64,000 bases of DNA from Rhyacophila brunnea (Eukaryota > Arthropoda > Insecta > Trichoptera > Rhyacophilidae): assembly GCA_022495005.1 (NCBI GenBank), contig JAGYXB010000440.1:310001-374000 (forward strand). Direction: 5' to 3'. Within the stretch, counting starts at the first letter, position 1; the number at the start of each line of letters is the position of its first letter. Shown here in pieces: positions 36,441-47,925 of the stretch. The notes under the pieces were generated by a model that did not search any database, was not told where the DNA came from, and saw nothing but the letters and a program-made list of their open reading frames with translations. The position numbers and the translations under genes are program-made.

Positions 36441-37695
36441 CTTATCATAAATTGACCAACGATCACAGCATATGTATGTCGGAAAATGAAAGTAAACACT
36501 AATTATTATAACAATTTTCTTGTATCCCTTTAATAAGACGTTCTTCCTAGCTAAAAAGCCTAGATAACTCGCGAAATAATCTAACGAGCAATTACTATTA
36601 TAAAATTCTTGTACCTGAATATGTAACATCTTTGATAAGGAGTTACGTAAAGACTACGGAGAAACGATGTTAGAACACGGAAATATCGAGCGAGAAGGAA
36701 TGAGAATTGTCGAAGGAATGCGAAATGAAAGAGAGAGTCGGGTAGTCGACAATGTGGATGCAAAATAATATTATAATCTATCGCGAACAAGATGATGTAG
36801 GTACTTTAAATTGAATACATAATGGCCCTTCTAACGTATCGTTAGGTTTTGCGTGAACAGAGATAAAATACAAGTAGGTATACTTCAAAGGTATGAATAA
36901 GCTAAGCGTGCCGTAAACTATGGTATCATTTTCTCATACCTTAAGTACCCACCATTACTACTCAAAATTGTCATATTATTATCATTTGAGGAGACGAGTT
37001 ATCTTGAATATTTTATTATATAACTATCAGTAAAAGCTTTGTTGTTAAAAGTTGTACCAGAAATTGCTGTTTACAATACGTACATGAAATTTCATAGTGT
37101 AGTTTGTAGTATTAACCCATCCGCATGCGGAACGGTAAATTTAAATGGATATACTATAAATATCGTTCAATTAGAAACCGCTCAATTTGGTTTATATACA
37201 TCAACTATTGATAAAGATAAAATAACTTTGATAATAGTATCATGTAAATTTGTATAGGTACTATGAGAGGACATAACTACAAGATTCCGTAGTATATTCA
37301 TTATCCATGAAATCGGTATACATTGTAAAATTAAACGTCGTATTTTCTAGCTATAGGATTTCCGTGATCAGTACTAGTGAAGATCTACTGGACTATTCCG
37401 GGTACCTAACAGACAAATAAGTATACATAGATCTGATCCTAGCTGAGCTGTGGCCACAGCAGAAGAATATTTTGTATATGTGCATATTATGTTATATTAA
37501 TATATATATATATATTATGTATGTCATCATGGTGAAATCTGTAATGACATGTAGATATTTGTGTAAATAAATAGATCTTTTAGATGCATAGTCGGAGGCG
37601 ACATTGAATTTGGTAGGCAAATAGATAGTTTATGCAAAAGTATTTAAAAACGATAATGAATGACACCACATACGAACAAATTATATTATAATATT
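36441..37695. other. Intergenic stretch around the 37.0 kb ORF
   Basis: Apart from the ORF at 37039-37257, it holds only AT-rich DNA and a short TA microsatellite near 37499-37515. Confidence 0.4.
37039..37257 (+). CDS. Unrecognised 72-aa ORF, possible exon
   Basis: The frame is open through INPSACGTVNLNGYTINIVQ and has a balanced, protein-like composition unlike its AT-rich surroundings. No known family or signal was recognised. It ends in a stop followed by ggtac, so a splice donor near the end cannot be excluded. It may be chance, or a fragment of an old gene. Confidence 0.2.
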   Translation: MLLKVVPEIAVYNTYMKFHSVVCSINPSACGTVNLNGYTINIVQLETAQFGLYTSTIDKDKITLIIVSCKFV

Positions 37696-37933
37696 TAGTG
37701 CTGTCAAAAAAGATTTGTTACTTTTTCACCGAAAAGTAACGATATTTTTTTCGATAGATACTAAACAGTATTTTGCGATTTTTTCGCGAAAAACTCATCG
37801 CAGAAAAGCATAATTATTTGAAACCGATAACTGCAAGTATCAATACTTTGTGATCGATGGTACTCAGATACTTTTATCCGATACAATACCGATACCAGGT
37901 ATCGATGTGTTTTCTTTACTTATGACAGCCATA
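37696..37933. mobile_element. Possible hAT-like MITE with internal GTATCGATAC-type palindromes
   Basis: The left end tagtgctgtca and the right end, read inward tatggctgtca, are inverted. The interior has several palindromic blocks: gttacttttt-caccg-aaaagtaac and ataccaggtat next to cgatac. The target duplication is not clean. Confidence 0.42.
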
Positions 37934-38711
37934 ATTATGGTAAGCAATGTTGCATAGAAAACAAAATGCTAATTTGACACGATAATCTTATGTTAGTGGG
38001 TTGACAGTCCGTCTTGTTAGGCAAGATAGTCGTTCAATAAAAAACAAATAAATAACTGGATTATACAGTTGCTAGCTGACTTTGAAATATTTTGGCCGAC
38101 AACTGGCAGAAACGGTTCCGAAAAATAGTATTTCGCATTTAAACGAATAAATAAAACTAAATATTCTATAGACAATTATTTCCTTCATTCCGTTCATTCT
38201 CCATCAACCAATCGTGAGAAATACAATATCGCTTCGGGAAAAATACCTAACATAGAGCATGCATTTATATATTTTCAGTTCTACGGCCGAAATGTATAGG
38301 TAATACGTATCAAATTCAATATTACAATAACAGGGTGGTGGCTAAAGGGTGGCCAAATATCGATGCAGGTGGCTTACACCTGACAATAAGACCAGTCATT
38401 CCACCACATTGGCGTTTAGTCCATTTCAGAGACGTGTCGTCAGAAATAATACGATTGGTGTCATTTACATACAATTTTGATGTACTTAATGTTGAAATAC
38501 TTTTAAAAAATATTTTAATTCTTCAGCATAATATGAAGAATCGCTTCTGAAACTTAAGTATTGCGGGATTGATTGTGTCAAGCAAATTCACGTGTTGTTT
38601 TTTTTTTTCTCAATGTGTGTTTGGATTTTAATTCATATGAATGCGAAATACTATTGCAAGGTCATCATGTCTTCAGCGAATGGATATTAAGTAAAAACAA
38701 CGTTTCGTTGT
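37934..38711. other. Intergenic stretch with an unrecognised ORF
   Basis: A plus-strand ORF at 38335-38550 (71 aa) lies in a locally GC-richer patch. No family recognised. Confidence 0.35.
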
Positions 38712-38719
38712 CTGTCAAT

Positions 38720-39147
38720 CATGGCCCCCACAAGGGGGGGCTGACAGGGCTGTAGCCTGGGGACCCGGGGTCAGGAGGGACCCGGCGTGGCGAGTCGACC
38801 AGATACGTGAGATTAACACATATCACACATTTGCTTTACTAGCAAAAAAAGGTCGCCTGCGGCGCTATTTTCCTTCGATAATGTTATTATTTAAAATTAT
38901 ATGGTTGTCGTTCGTTCGTTGTTATTTTCGACAACTCCATAATTCAATTGGATAAGTATATGTATTAAAATATACAAAACAAATTAAATATGCACATTAA
39001 TTTTACCGCGTACATCATATTATGGTCATCATCATTTTGGCTGTACTATGGACTGTAGAGCGTCACACTGCATTTATTCTTAGCGATAGGTAGGGGGGCC
39101 ACCAAAGATGCTAGCCTGGGGGCCCGCTTCAAGATGTGGGCCCCATG
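38720..39147 (+). mobile_element. hAT-type MITE, family 7 (CATGGCCCC), copy A
   Basis: A perfect 8-bp duplication ctgtcaat flanks it (38712-38719 and 39148-39155). The ends are inverted, catggcccccac and catggggcccac read inward. Both ends are very G/C-rich, the middle AT-rich. A copy in opposite orientation lies at 45139-45531. No coding capacity. The ORF 38573-38755 crosses its left end by chance. Confidence 0.83.
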
Positions 39148-39155
39148 CTGTCAAT

Positions 39156-40770
39156 ATTATCTATTTGGGGGCGACCAAGATCCACATCGGAGTGTAGAGG
39201 TTAAAAAATCTCATAGTTAATATCTGTCATTTCTTAGATTCGAGCCCGAATTTCTAAATTATTTTTCGTTTGATTTACAGAGAATATCTAGTTTTGGACG
39301 ATGCATGCTTGTACATAATAATATAATGGTCAAAAGACTTCGAAAGTCGTACACGAGTGATGATTAATGATAATATTATGTAACTATACATGATATGAAA
39401 AATATTTTTTATTCGAACGTTTTTCAACCCCTACAGTTAAGTAGCCAAAAAAATGTTTATATTCACGGTAATGATACCTATATTCCTGATTCGCAGTATG
39501 TAAGTACCTAATGTAGCAGAAAAAAATAGTTTAACATCCTAACGTTATCAACTTATACTCATACAAGTATCTACTATCTAGCAGCTAAATCCCTACAATC
39601 AAATAAAATTTTATTTAAAAACTTTAAGAAGAGCCGTTTGCAGTTCTACCTCCATTGAATGGAAAATCAATAGACTTTATAAAATAGAGTAGGTTAGGTA
39701 GGTACTTATTTTACCTTTGCGAACAAAGACGAGCTTACAACAGGGTAACTGGGTTACGTTGAAATCGTTAGATAATAATGTGAAAAATACCATCAAGAAC
39801 AAATGCACCGAGAAAATCGATGGCGTCTTATGGTCGGTATCCATAGGTATGACTGTGGACGGACAAGAAAGTGTTGCATCGTTGCGTGTCAAAATGTGAC
39901 ACACAATAACAAAATGTGGCTTGATTTTTCATTTATCAGTATTTGATGATACGAGGGTCGCCCATTATAGTATCTACCTTCATCTATCTACCTATTATGA
40001 AAACCATTATAGATCAAACCAATTTATTTTTTATTATATTCGATTATCAGTTAAATGCACTTTTTCGAGTAGGTACTCATGCAATGAATTTAAATATTTT
40101 TCTTAAAGCCATATCTTCTCCGCATCCTGCTTTCTTATTAATTTAAAACACTGACTTCGAAGATGTTTTCAGACAGTAAATAATCATACGGAGTCAGGAT
40201 ACAACTGTAGGGCTGAAACCCATTTACTTCGATGGTAGTCTGCACCTTGGTAGACAGGTGATTCGTTTTATGTGGGCTTTCGCGACTTGTTTGCTTGATG
40301 AGAACCTCGCAGAATAGTGAATATATTAGACTAGCTCTCTCCTGTTACGGTTGTTTTATTTGGTATAAATTTCATGACCAAAAATCTTTTCTTAACTCAG
40401 AACACAGTTGCCCTAACCAAACAAGCATATTTTCCCACCATGAACTTTTTAGGGGTAGGGGAAGTTTTGTGTTGTATTCGTATCATTATAGGATGTCTGC
40501 TAAAAATATTTTTTGAACATTTTTTTCCGATGTTGTTTCCACATGTCGCCCAGTATGAGAGTCGTCTTTACATCCTTCTATACTGCTTCTTGTTTTAAAA
40601 TTTGACTAAACATTATAAAGGAGCAAGCTACCCATAAACTACGAACGTGCGCTCAAGGATCCTTTCTATCTTCTTGTGTTCCTTATAAAGTTATTTTATC
40701 ACCATATTACAAATCAACTAATTTCATAATGATCTCACAGGAGGAACTACTTGCTATAATGTAATACCTC
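39156..40770. other. Intergenic stretch with several short unrecognised ORFs
   Basis: ORFs at 39717-39899 (60 aa, plus) and 40374-40598 (74 aa, plus) are short and lack recognised motifs; the first has a protein-like composition. No element ends seen. Confidence 0.3.
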
Positions 40771-41186
40771 GTTTACACGTGCATGGGTTTACTGCTGACA
40801 GTACGTATTATCGCGGCCATAACAAGAAAATGTACGTGTAAACATGTACTTATTATCATACAAGTTGCAAGATTGTATGCATGAATTAAGTTCGGAAGCT
40901 TCTGAAATTTCACGCGACAGTTGGATTTGAACGATTTCTGCACCAGCGCAGTAGAACGATAGTGGCAAACCTGCCGGTAAAAAACGAACTACACCGCGCA
41001 GACTCATTTTAAGGTTAACCGATTTTCACGACCTGCCAAATAGTATTATAAAATGACAACATCGCGTCTCGATTGCTCTTGAAGAATGAAATTGGCGAGA
41101 TAGTCAGCACTTTTACGTGAAAACAGTTATTATCGCGATAGTTCAAAATACACACTATTGCTTAAAGTAAATCCATACACGTGTAC
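40771..41186. mobile_element. MITE candidate with ACACGTG-containing inverted ends
   Basis: The left end tttacacgtgcatgggttta (from 40772) and the right end, read inward tacacgtgtatggatttact (to 41185), are inverted with few changes. An internal partial copy (gtacgtgtaaacatgtac near 40832-40849) suggests nested structure. No target duplication found. Confidence 0.5.
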
Positions 41187-42230
41187 AGGCGCAAATTAGG
41201 TTTGAATGTCAGAATCGCTCTGAACTGAAACTGAAGAGCATGCATGACCCAAAAACATCTTTCTATACGCACGGAATTAAATGCGCTCATTATTTTAACA
41301 AAATGAATGAACACCCGACGTAAGTACGTCACTCTGCTAATTCAATATCGTACGGATAGGTACGCAGCGATGATAGTACATCGTATCGTATCACTGAATG
41401 GTATACAACAATGTTACCATAAGTAGATCACTAGTATATCGGTTTATATCGACGCATGTTCCGGTATGCATACGAGATATGTTTAAGAACACCTTAGGAT
41501 AATAAATAGAATGCCTTCATAATCAAAATACTTCTTTCTAAATCTTTTTTTTTACTATTATGCATAGTTGAATAATATCGAGCACGTAAAACAAATAGAG
41601 GTCGATATTTTCAACACAGTAATAGAACAGTAGATAACACCTAAACACGCCATCGCACAAACAATGTTAAACAGCATTAGATCCCGTAGGACAGATTTAC
41701 AGTGGATTTTGGCTGAGCGTCTGCTGCAAGCTTCCACGTGTATGCAGTAATTTGCGGTGGTGTGGGACCTGACCCTCGGTGCTGTAAATTGCATTTAAAA
41801 TAAACACACAATACAACTGAAAAATCGTAATACATTATTTCGAAGATACGGTCTCCCGTATTTACTATTTAAAATCTCATTGGTTCATATATTATAACTA
41901 TGTAGTGCAAAATTACCGAGTGTGAAGAAAGTAACATAAAAGGCATTAAGGTTTCGATAGGGCTGAACTTCAGATAGCTAGACACACATACGAACGATAT
42001 GAAGAGTGATCTAAGATGTAGTCACGTATTATTATAGTACAGGTACGTACAGATTCGTAGAGGTTCAATAACAATTATTGAACGAAAGTAAGTATATCTG
42101 TGAGATGATTTTTATGCAATTTATTGAAGGTCATAATTTACAATATTATGTAGACAGACAGGTATCGGAAATGTACGGTTAACGTTTTAATTTTATAGAG
42201 ATAGTGTCCCAAACACACATCGATTTTACA
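41187..42230. other. Intergenic stretch, nothing recognised
   Basis: Unremarkable AT-rich DNA with a 78-aa minus-strand ORF (41558-41794) of unknown significance. Confidence 0.35.
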
Positions 42231-42666
42231 ACGTTTTTCTTAGCTCGTATTCTTATTTGTCCGGTGGTTCTTTGTCCGGTACAAATCTTGCAATCGATTT
42301 TTAACTAAATTCCCGGTTAGCTAGACATTTGAAATTTTTAGAATATATCAGAACACGGTGCCAATGCATTTCTTAATACTTTTAGCCATCTTTAAGTAAA
42401 ATTGAATTCATTTTCAGTTAATTCTGATTTGTATGAAAAGTTATTTCGACACGATTATTGGTTGCTGGGGTCCTAGCAACTAAATTATTAATATATACGT
42501 GCGTTACAATGGAAATCAATATGACATGTCAAAATGACATTTCAGTATTATTTCTATCTAGTACAAATTTTTTTGATCGTTTAAGCCAGTCGTCAAGTTT
42601 ATACGATTCAACAGAAAATTTAAAAACGTTGTATATAAAAAGTTATTTTTATCTTGTAATTATTTA
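42231..42666 (+). repeat. Dispersed repeat of unknown class, copy B
   Basis: Second copy of the repeat at 28827-29322, same orientation, shorter by internal deletions (the ttttgttgc-aaaaaatg region is missing). The ORF 42458-42679 lies within it and is not shared as an open frame by copy A. Confidence 0.7.
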
Positions 42667-42784
42667 TTACTTCGATTAATAAACCGGTTGTCAATTTTTT
42701 AAATACATATTTTTTAACCAATATGTGAAATAACTTGAATAATACATGATATTGAAGAATGTAACATTCTTCATTAAAAACACA

Positions 42785-42872
42785 TAATTTCGAGCAGAGA
42801 TTCGACCCTAGATCTATCGCAATCCGGGCGTGTGGACCACCAACTCATTGGACGCAATTCTATGTGTTCAAT
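42785..42872 (-). mobile_element. tRNA-like SINE head candidate
   Basis: On the minus strand, tagggtcgaatctc is a good B box and the upstream caatgagttggtgg is A-box/D-arm-like at the right spacing. The 3' side lacks a clear tail. Confidence 0.42.
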
Positions 42873-44340
42873 GTACAACCGAGGGGTGGAAAAATTCTAA
42901 CCTATTTAAAGTAAGAACTTGTCGGTCTTTAAATGTATGAAATTTATTGTATTTTTACTTCTGAAATAATTTTTTCGTCAATTTTTAGTGATTCGCTAAA
43001 ATATTTTTTAAAGGATCGAATTTTTCGGTGGTATTGTCATGTTTAAAATAAAAATATTTTGATGGAACACGTATTTTAATCAACGTTAAAATAATACGCA
43101 TTTTTAAAAAGCATAGGTTATGTATGTAAATTTCTTGACCCCTATTTAATTCGACAGTACTATCAATCGCCACAATTGAATCTAATTCATGGATGTAGCA
43201 GATGTAAGATTATAAATTATAATAGCTTTGACATTTACAAAGTCTGATGTCATAATTCGATACTGGTTGCGTATCAAATTTTCGTTTGGATTAATCTAAT
43301 TCAATAGTTACTTAAGTAGATACTTCTTCATATTCATTATTCTAAATAAAATCCGATAAAAGCTCTATAAAATCAATTGATTCTGGTGGTCGATTTCTTT
43401 CAGAGTTGTTTGATATTTCTTATAATATAATATTAAACTTTTATTTGACTTATATTAATATTTGTACGTACAGTGCATATTACAATTAGTTCACACCGTG
43501 TTGAAATTAATGTAAAACAGATATCTGATCTGGACTCTAATAACACTGAAGCATATACATTAAAAAGTGAAACTTAGGCAATTGGTTTTTAGAATAAATA
43601 ATCAAAGTATTGACATTATTTTTTCTGCAATTCATAAAGAGTATTGATGACTGATAGTAGATTCATTTGCCGGAATGTTTCATAATATACTCCTACCTAC
43701 CTACCATTCGTATAAAAATGTGATTTGGTTAAATTTTCTTCGGGCGAACACATTTATTTGAATAAAAATTAAAAATTCAACGTGAGATAGACATTGAGCT
43801 AAACAATAAAATATTAGCTTTATGCCAAATGAAAACGTCACCACGTTATAGCCAAAATGTATGAGAGAAGTGAAAAGTAGGTAACAAAAAGAAAATTTAC
43901 ACATATGTAGTCAAAAATCATTTATGTTAAAATAATATGGCATTATATTCATCAAAGAACTCTTTTTGAAGAGTTAGTTGGTTAATTAAGCAAACCATAT
44001 TATGATTTTTTTTTAAATATTCTACACACCACCGATATTAAAAAAAAATTAAATTCATAAAAAACACCATATCTCTGAACTGGGGGGTTGGTAGACATAA
44101 TGCCATTTAATTCAAATATGGTAAAATGTCAAAGCAATAAATGAAGTAGGTTTCGTATCAAATGTCATCTACCTATCTAGATCTTGAATACGGAAGACAA
44201 TATAGAAACGGAATCGAGAGCAAAGTTGCAAGATCCATCACAGGCTTCTGTCATAAACTCTCGAGTTTATAATTATTAATAATTCGTGAGTAGAAAACAT
44301 TGCAACAGAGAAACACGGATAGTACCAAGAACCGGACTAA
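42873..44340. other. Intergenic stretch, nothing recognised
   Basis: AT-rich DNA with only short ORFs. Confidence 0.4.
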
Positions 44341-44670
44341 ATGGCGGGTCTGAAGGGAGCTGTAAATCACGACTTGGCGCTGAACGGCGCTGATGACGAC
44401 GAATGGGAATCAGGCGTGATCCGCGAATCTGCCATGGGAAATGGGCCCGACTTCGCGGATATTGATTTTTTCATGTCATTATGCAAGTCTAATTTCGATA
44501 TAAACTGTCCAGGGGTGTGCGCAATATTTTCTATATGTACCCGATACTTGTCTTTCAATACTATAATAATGTTAACGATATGTACTTTTTATCTGCTTAA
44601 ATATTTTATGTGGAGGCGAATAACTCATATTGTTAACAAGGACAATATACTACATAAAGTCCTAGTTTAA
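44341..44670 (+). CDS. Unrecognised ORF; 5' third could be a first coding exon
   Basis: ATG-initiated 109-codon ORF. The first about 40 codons (to about 44460) are GC-richer than the surroundings and encode a hydrophilic acidic segment (NGADDDEWESGVIRESAMGN). The rest is AT-rich and hydrophobic, as expected if translation ran into an intron. A possible reading is therefore a host first exon followed by an unspliced intron. I recognise no family. Confidence 0.28.
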   Translation: MAGLKGAVNHDLALNGADDDEWESGVIRESAMGNGPDFADIDFFMSLCKSNFDINCPGVCAIFSICTRYLSFNTIIMLTICTFYLLKYFMWRRITHIVNKDNILHKVLV

Positions 44671-44699
44671 TTTATGTTACATTGACAAATACCAAGTAT

Positions 44700-44776
44700 T
44701 TTTTTCTAGATGTGGAATTCGAACCCATATCTTGAAATACGGACATTTCATCAACTACACCTCACGTCGAGCTAAT
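44700..44776 (-). mobile_element. tRNA pseudogene or SINE head with A tail
   Basis: On the minus strand, gggttcgaattcca is a strong B box, preceded by gtgaggtgtagttgatg as an A-box/D-arm-like region. An A run (agaaaaaaa) follows directly after the tRNA-like 3' end, as in a retrotransposed tRNA or short SINE. Confidence 0.5.
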
Positions 44777-45138
44777 GTTTATATTGTAATATAATACACA
44801 TATGTAGATGAAACACGTGTTGTAAAAATACATGCATACGGTGATAAACACAAGAGTTTATTTTAAAAAAATAAAAAAATACAAAATTACTCTCGGAGGA
44901 TTTTCTTTTACTACGAATTTTCAAATCGTTGCTGGATTGTTAAAACTCCTTTATGACGAAATCGAAATTCTACAGTAGAGGCGAAATACTGCTAAATAAG
45001 TACAAAAACGAAGGTCGACTTCATTTGTTTTGTAAGTCTCTTTAAATAACTTGAATAATTTATATATCAGGCAGGCTCATCAGTAATCATTACTGAGTGT
45101 TTGTAATAACTCTGATGTGCTGACTATATATTGGAGCT

Positions 45139-45531
45139 CATGGCCCCTACATTTTGAAGCGGGCCCCGAGGCCAGTATCTTTTTGCGCCCCCCTACCCAT
45201 CGCTAGGGTTAAAGGCATCGGGACTTTTTACAGAATAGTTTTCTAAATGCTGTTTCAGGTGAAAATGGTGTATTCAGTGTATTTTTACCGATTTTTTGTA
45301 TTGTTGAATAAATCCACTTAAATTATGTCAAATTAAGAAATCAAAAATTGCATCACACAACTAGACATTTCAAAATGTTACGATTCTACAAATAAAATAG
45401 CGCCGCAAGCGACTTTTTCCCCCATTAGGGCAAATTTGTGATGTGTGTTTATCGCACTTATCAGACCGACCCGCCACGTCGCCCCCCTCCCCTCCTAGAG
45501 CCCTGTCAGTCCCCCCCTTGGGGATGCCATA
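45139..45531 (-). mobile_element. hAT-type MITE, family 7, copy B
   Basis: Inverted relative to copy A (38720-39147) and flanked by perfect 8-bp duplications ttggagct (45131-45138 and 45532-45539). It shares with copy A the cagggct, ggcgctatttt/aaaatagcgcc and gggccccg blocks. Length 393 bp, no ORF. Confidence 0.82.
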
Positions 45532-45539
45532 TTGGAGCT

Positions 45540-46320
45540 ATTACGGTTAGTATTTATATAGAACATTGGGAGTTTTACACAACTATGTTATGTAAAATAC
45601 CAAAATAAACAGGAAGCATAACAAAAATTACCACCTTTCCATAAGTCAACAACTTAACTACAATAATGTAGTTCCTTGCGATATTGATACCAGGTGATAG
45701 TTACTACTGATTTCGATATTTCTTTAGCTCATTCCTATTGATAGGAGATCACGATCGAAAAGCGGATTGTCGAGACGAATGATTACTCCATTGATATTGT
45801 GTTTAATGAAAACCGCAGTTGTTTTAAAATTTATTTCATTAAGCAAACTGCATTAGTTATGCAATGTGAGAGGTTACATAAAAAAGAACGAAAGGCTGAT
45901 GGTTTTGAATAAACACAGCGAGAAAGCACGCTGTTGATTTTGATTCATTTTTAGCGAAGTTGTACAAATAATAATTTTAGACAGCGATTTTTTTCTGCAG
46001 GTCAAGTCGAAAGCACGGCAACTCAACTTAATTATGTCAGTACAAATAAGCTTTGATATTTGATTTTATAATTTGTTTATTTTTATTTTGTACTTATTTA
46101 ATTGGCAATTTCAAGTCCTTATTCTTTGAAGTCATTATAATATGAAATGTGTTAAAATTGCAATCAAAGTGTACTGTCAAGGAAAACATTATTGGTTTCC
46201 GGTATAGTGACATCATGAAGTCTAGTATTAAAAAAAACGTAATAATTAAGAAGGTACGAAAGAATCACCATACCAAAAATAGAGTATATTCTGTACCTTT
46301 ACTATGAGGAGAAACTTTAT
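45540..46320. other. Intergenic stretch, nothing recognised
   Basis: AT-rich DNA, no ORF over 60 codons, no element ends. Confidence 0.4.
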
Positions 46321-46329
46321 AAAGTTATG

Positions 46330-46675
46330 GTGAATTAACCTTTAAATATTTAAATTTTAATGATTTAAGAATATACCATTCTAATTATTGAACATACATA
46401 ATTCTGAAAACACTCGTGAGAAAATATAGCCAATAGAAAAAATCTTAAGGCCAATAGTTAAAATTTGTCGCAATTAAGCATGGCAGTCGTGGCATAGTGG
46501 TAATGCATAGGGCGCGATACCCAAGAGACGCAGATTCGATTCCTGCCGGGTGTCTTACTTTTTTCAAAAAGATTTTTTCTATTGGCTAAATTTTCTCATG
46601 GGTGTTTTCAGAATTATGTAGGTATCTTCAATAATTATAATGGTACATTCTTAAATGTTGTGAATTATTCGTTGA
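46330..46675 (+). mobile_element. tRNA-like SINE head in the loop of a long inverted repeat
   Basis: The arms at about 46350-46445 and 46565-46670 are inverted copies, sharing ccattctaattattgaa, cataattctgaaaacac and gccaatagaaaaaatct-type blocks. Between them, 46485-46555 has a perfect A box (tggcatagtgg, 46495-46505) and B box (gattcgattcc, 46532-46542). A likely reading is a SINE with its own tail on the right and an inverted tail copy on the left. The tRNA-like part cannot form a full acceptor stem. Confidence 0.6.
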
Positions 46676-47848
46676 ATAAAAGAAATGGTTAAAGAGTGTA
46701 TGCGCAGATATCGGTAAGAGATGGAAGTGGCAAGGCGCGGTAGGTCAGTCACGCCGATCGCAAATAATAGCAAGACGTTACTATGAAACAAATATCATAT
46801 TATACAAACAGTATCGTCGGTAGCGTGTGGTCACCTTTCATATTATAATATCATGTATGGACGATAATATTCTTTATCGACTTTGAACAAAACGACCGAA
46901 CGCGAACGTTAACGGATAGTGATGCATTGTCATAAAAGTTAACTGTGTAATAATCGAATTCGAGATAATTTAACCAACATTGTTAACTATGTAATTATGA
47001 ACTGGAAAATTTTTAAATTCCATGATCAATTAGGTTTGAGCACCATTGGAGACTGTTATTAAGTCGTTATAAATAATAAATGACCGATATTATTGGTATT
47101 TAACCGAAATAATGGACATTCGCATCGTTTTGGTAAAAAAACGAACGCAATTACTTGATCATACGCCGCATTTGGAAACGATCCTATTAAGGCTATCAAA
47201 AATGAGATGAATTTTATTTATGTACGTCCTTTTGGATACTGATTGGATGGATACCAGCGATGCTACATCATGGCATTTCGCAGTAAATAATAATACACGA
47301 CAGGTTATTGAAACTCATGGTCGTAGCATTATCATACTGACTGTCTAAATCTAAATGATTTTTTTTATAAAACTGTGAGCGACAAAGCCGACGACGCGAC
47401 GGCTCTAGTAGTACAGTAGAGTTTGTGATCGAAAAATGTAGTCTCGAGAATTTACGTAATATAATTAAAAAAGGCGAATTTCGAATCATGAGAAAAACAA
47501 TCCGAAATTTCGAATATTCTAATTTCTTAAGAAATTTTATCTGTGCAATATATTCTTGACATCAACTTTACTGATGTGAGAAATTAACGAACCGAGATTT
47601 TAGTCAGATAGAAAACATAGTATTTTGAAATGGATACGTGGAGATAATTGACCGGTGAATCCTAGCCACGCATTCGAATAAAAGGTTTTGTTTTTTACTA
47701 TGTCCGATCCTTATAAGATCATATGGGCAACCACAGAGCGGAGGTTTTTGCATTACAAATTTTGGTTTATTAGAAATGGATATTAGCCACTTTGCTCAAC
47801 CTATTAGGTCCATACTTTTGAGTCTTCAAAATCGAAAAACAATATGTG
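46676..47848. other. Intergenic stretch, nothing recognised
   Basis: Unremarkable except a moderately GC-rich patch near 47380-47420. No supported features. Confidence 0.4.
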
Positions 47849-47925
47849 TACTTGCCAGTCCCAGGATTCGAACCTAGGAACCATGACGTTATATGCCGAC
47901 GGCCATCGTGGATGGAGTATAATAG
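47849..47925 (-). mobile_element. tRNA-like SINE head candidate
   Basis: On the minus strand taggttcgaatcct is an essentially perfect B box inside a good T-arm (ccta...ggttcgaatcc...tggg), with gatggccgtcggcat upstream as the A-box region. The acceptor stem does not close, so a SINE or pseudogene is more likely than a working tRNA. Confidence 0.48.

Noticed and set aside
46485..46555. Functional tRNA gene
   Set aside because: A and B boxes are good but no seven-base-pair acceptor stem forms.
47849..47925. Functional tRNA gene on the minus strand
   Set aside because: The T arm is good, but acceptor and anticodon arms do not close.
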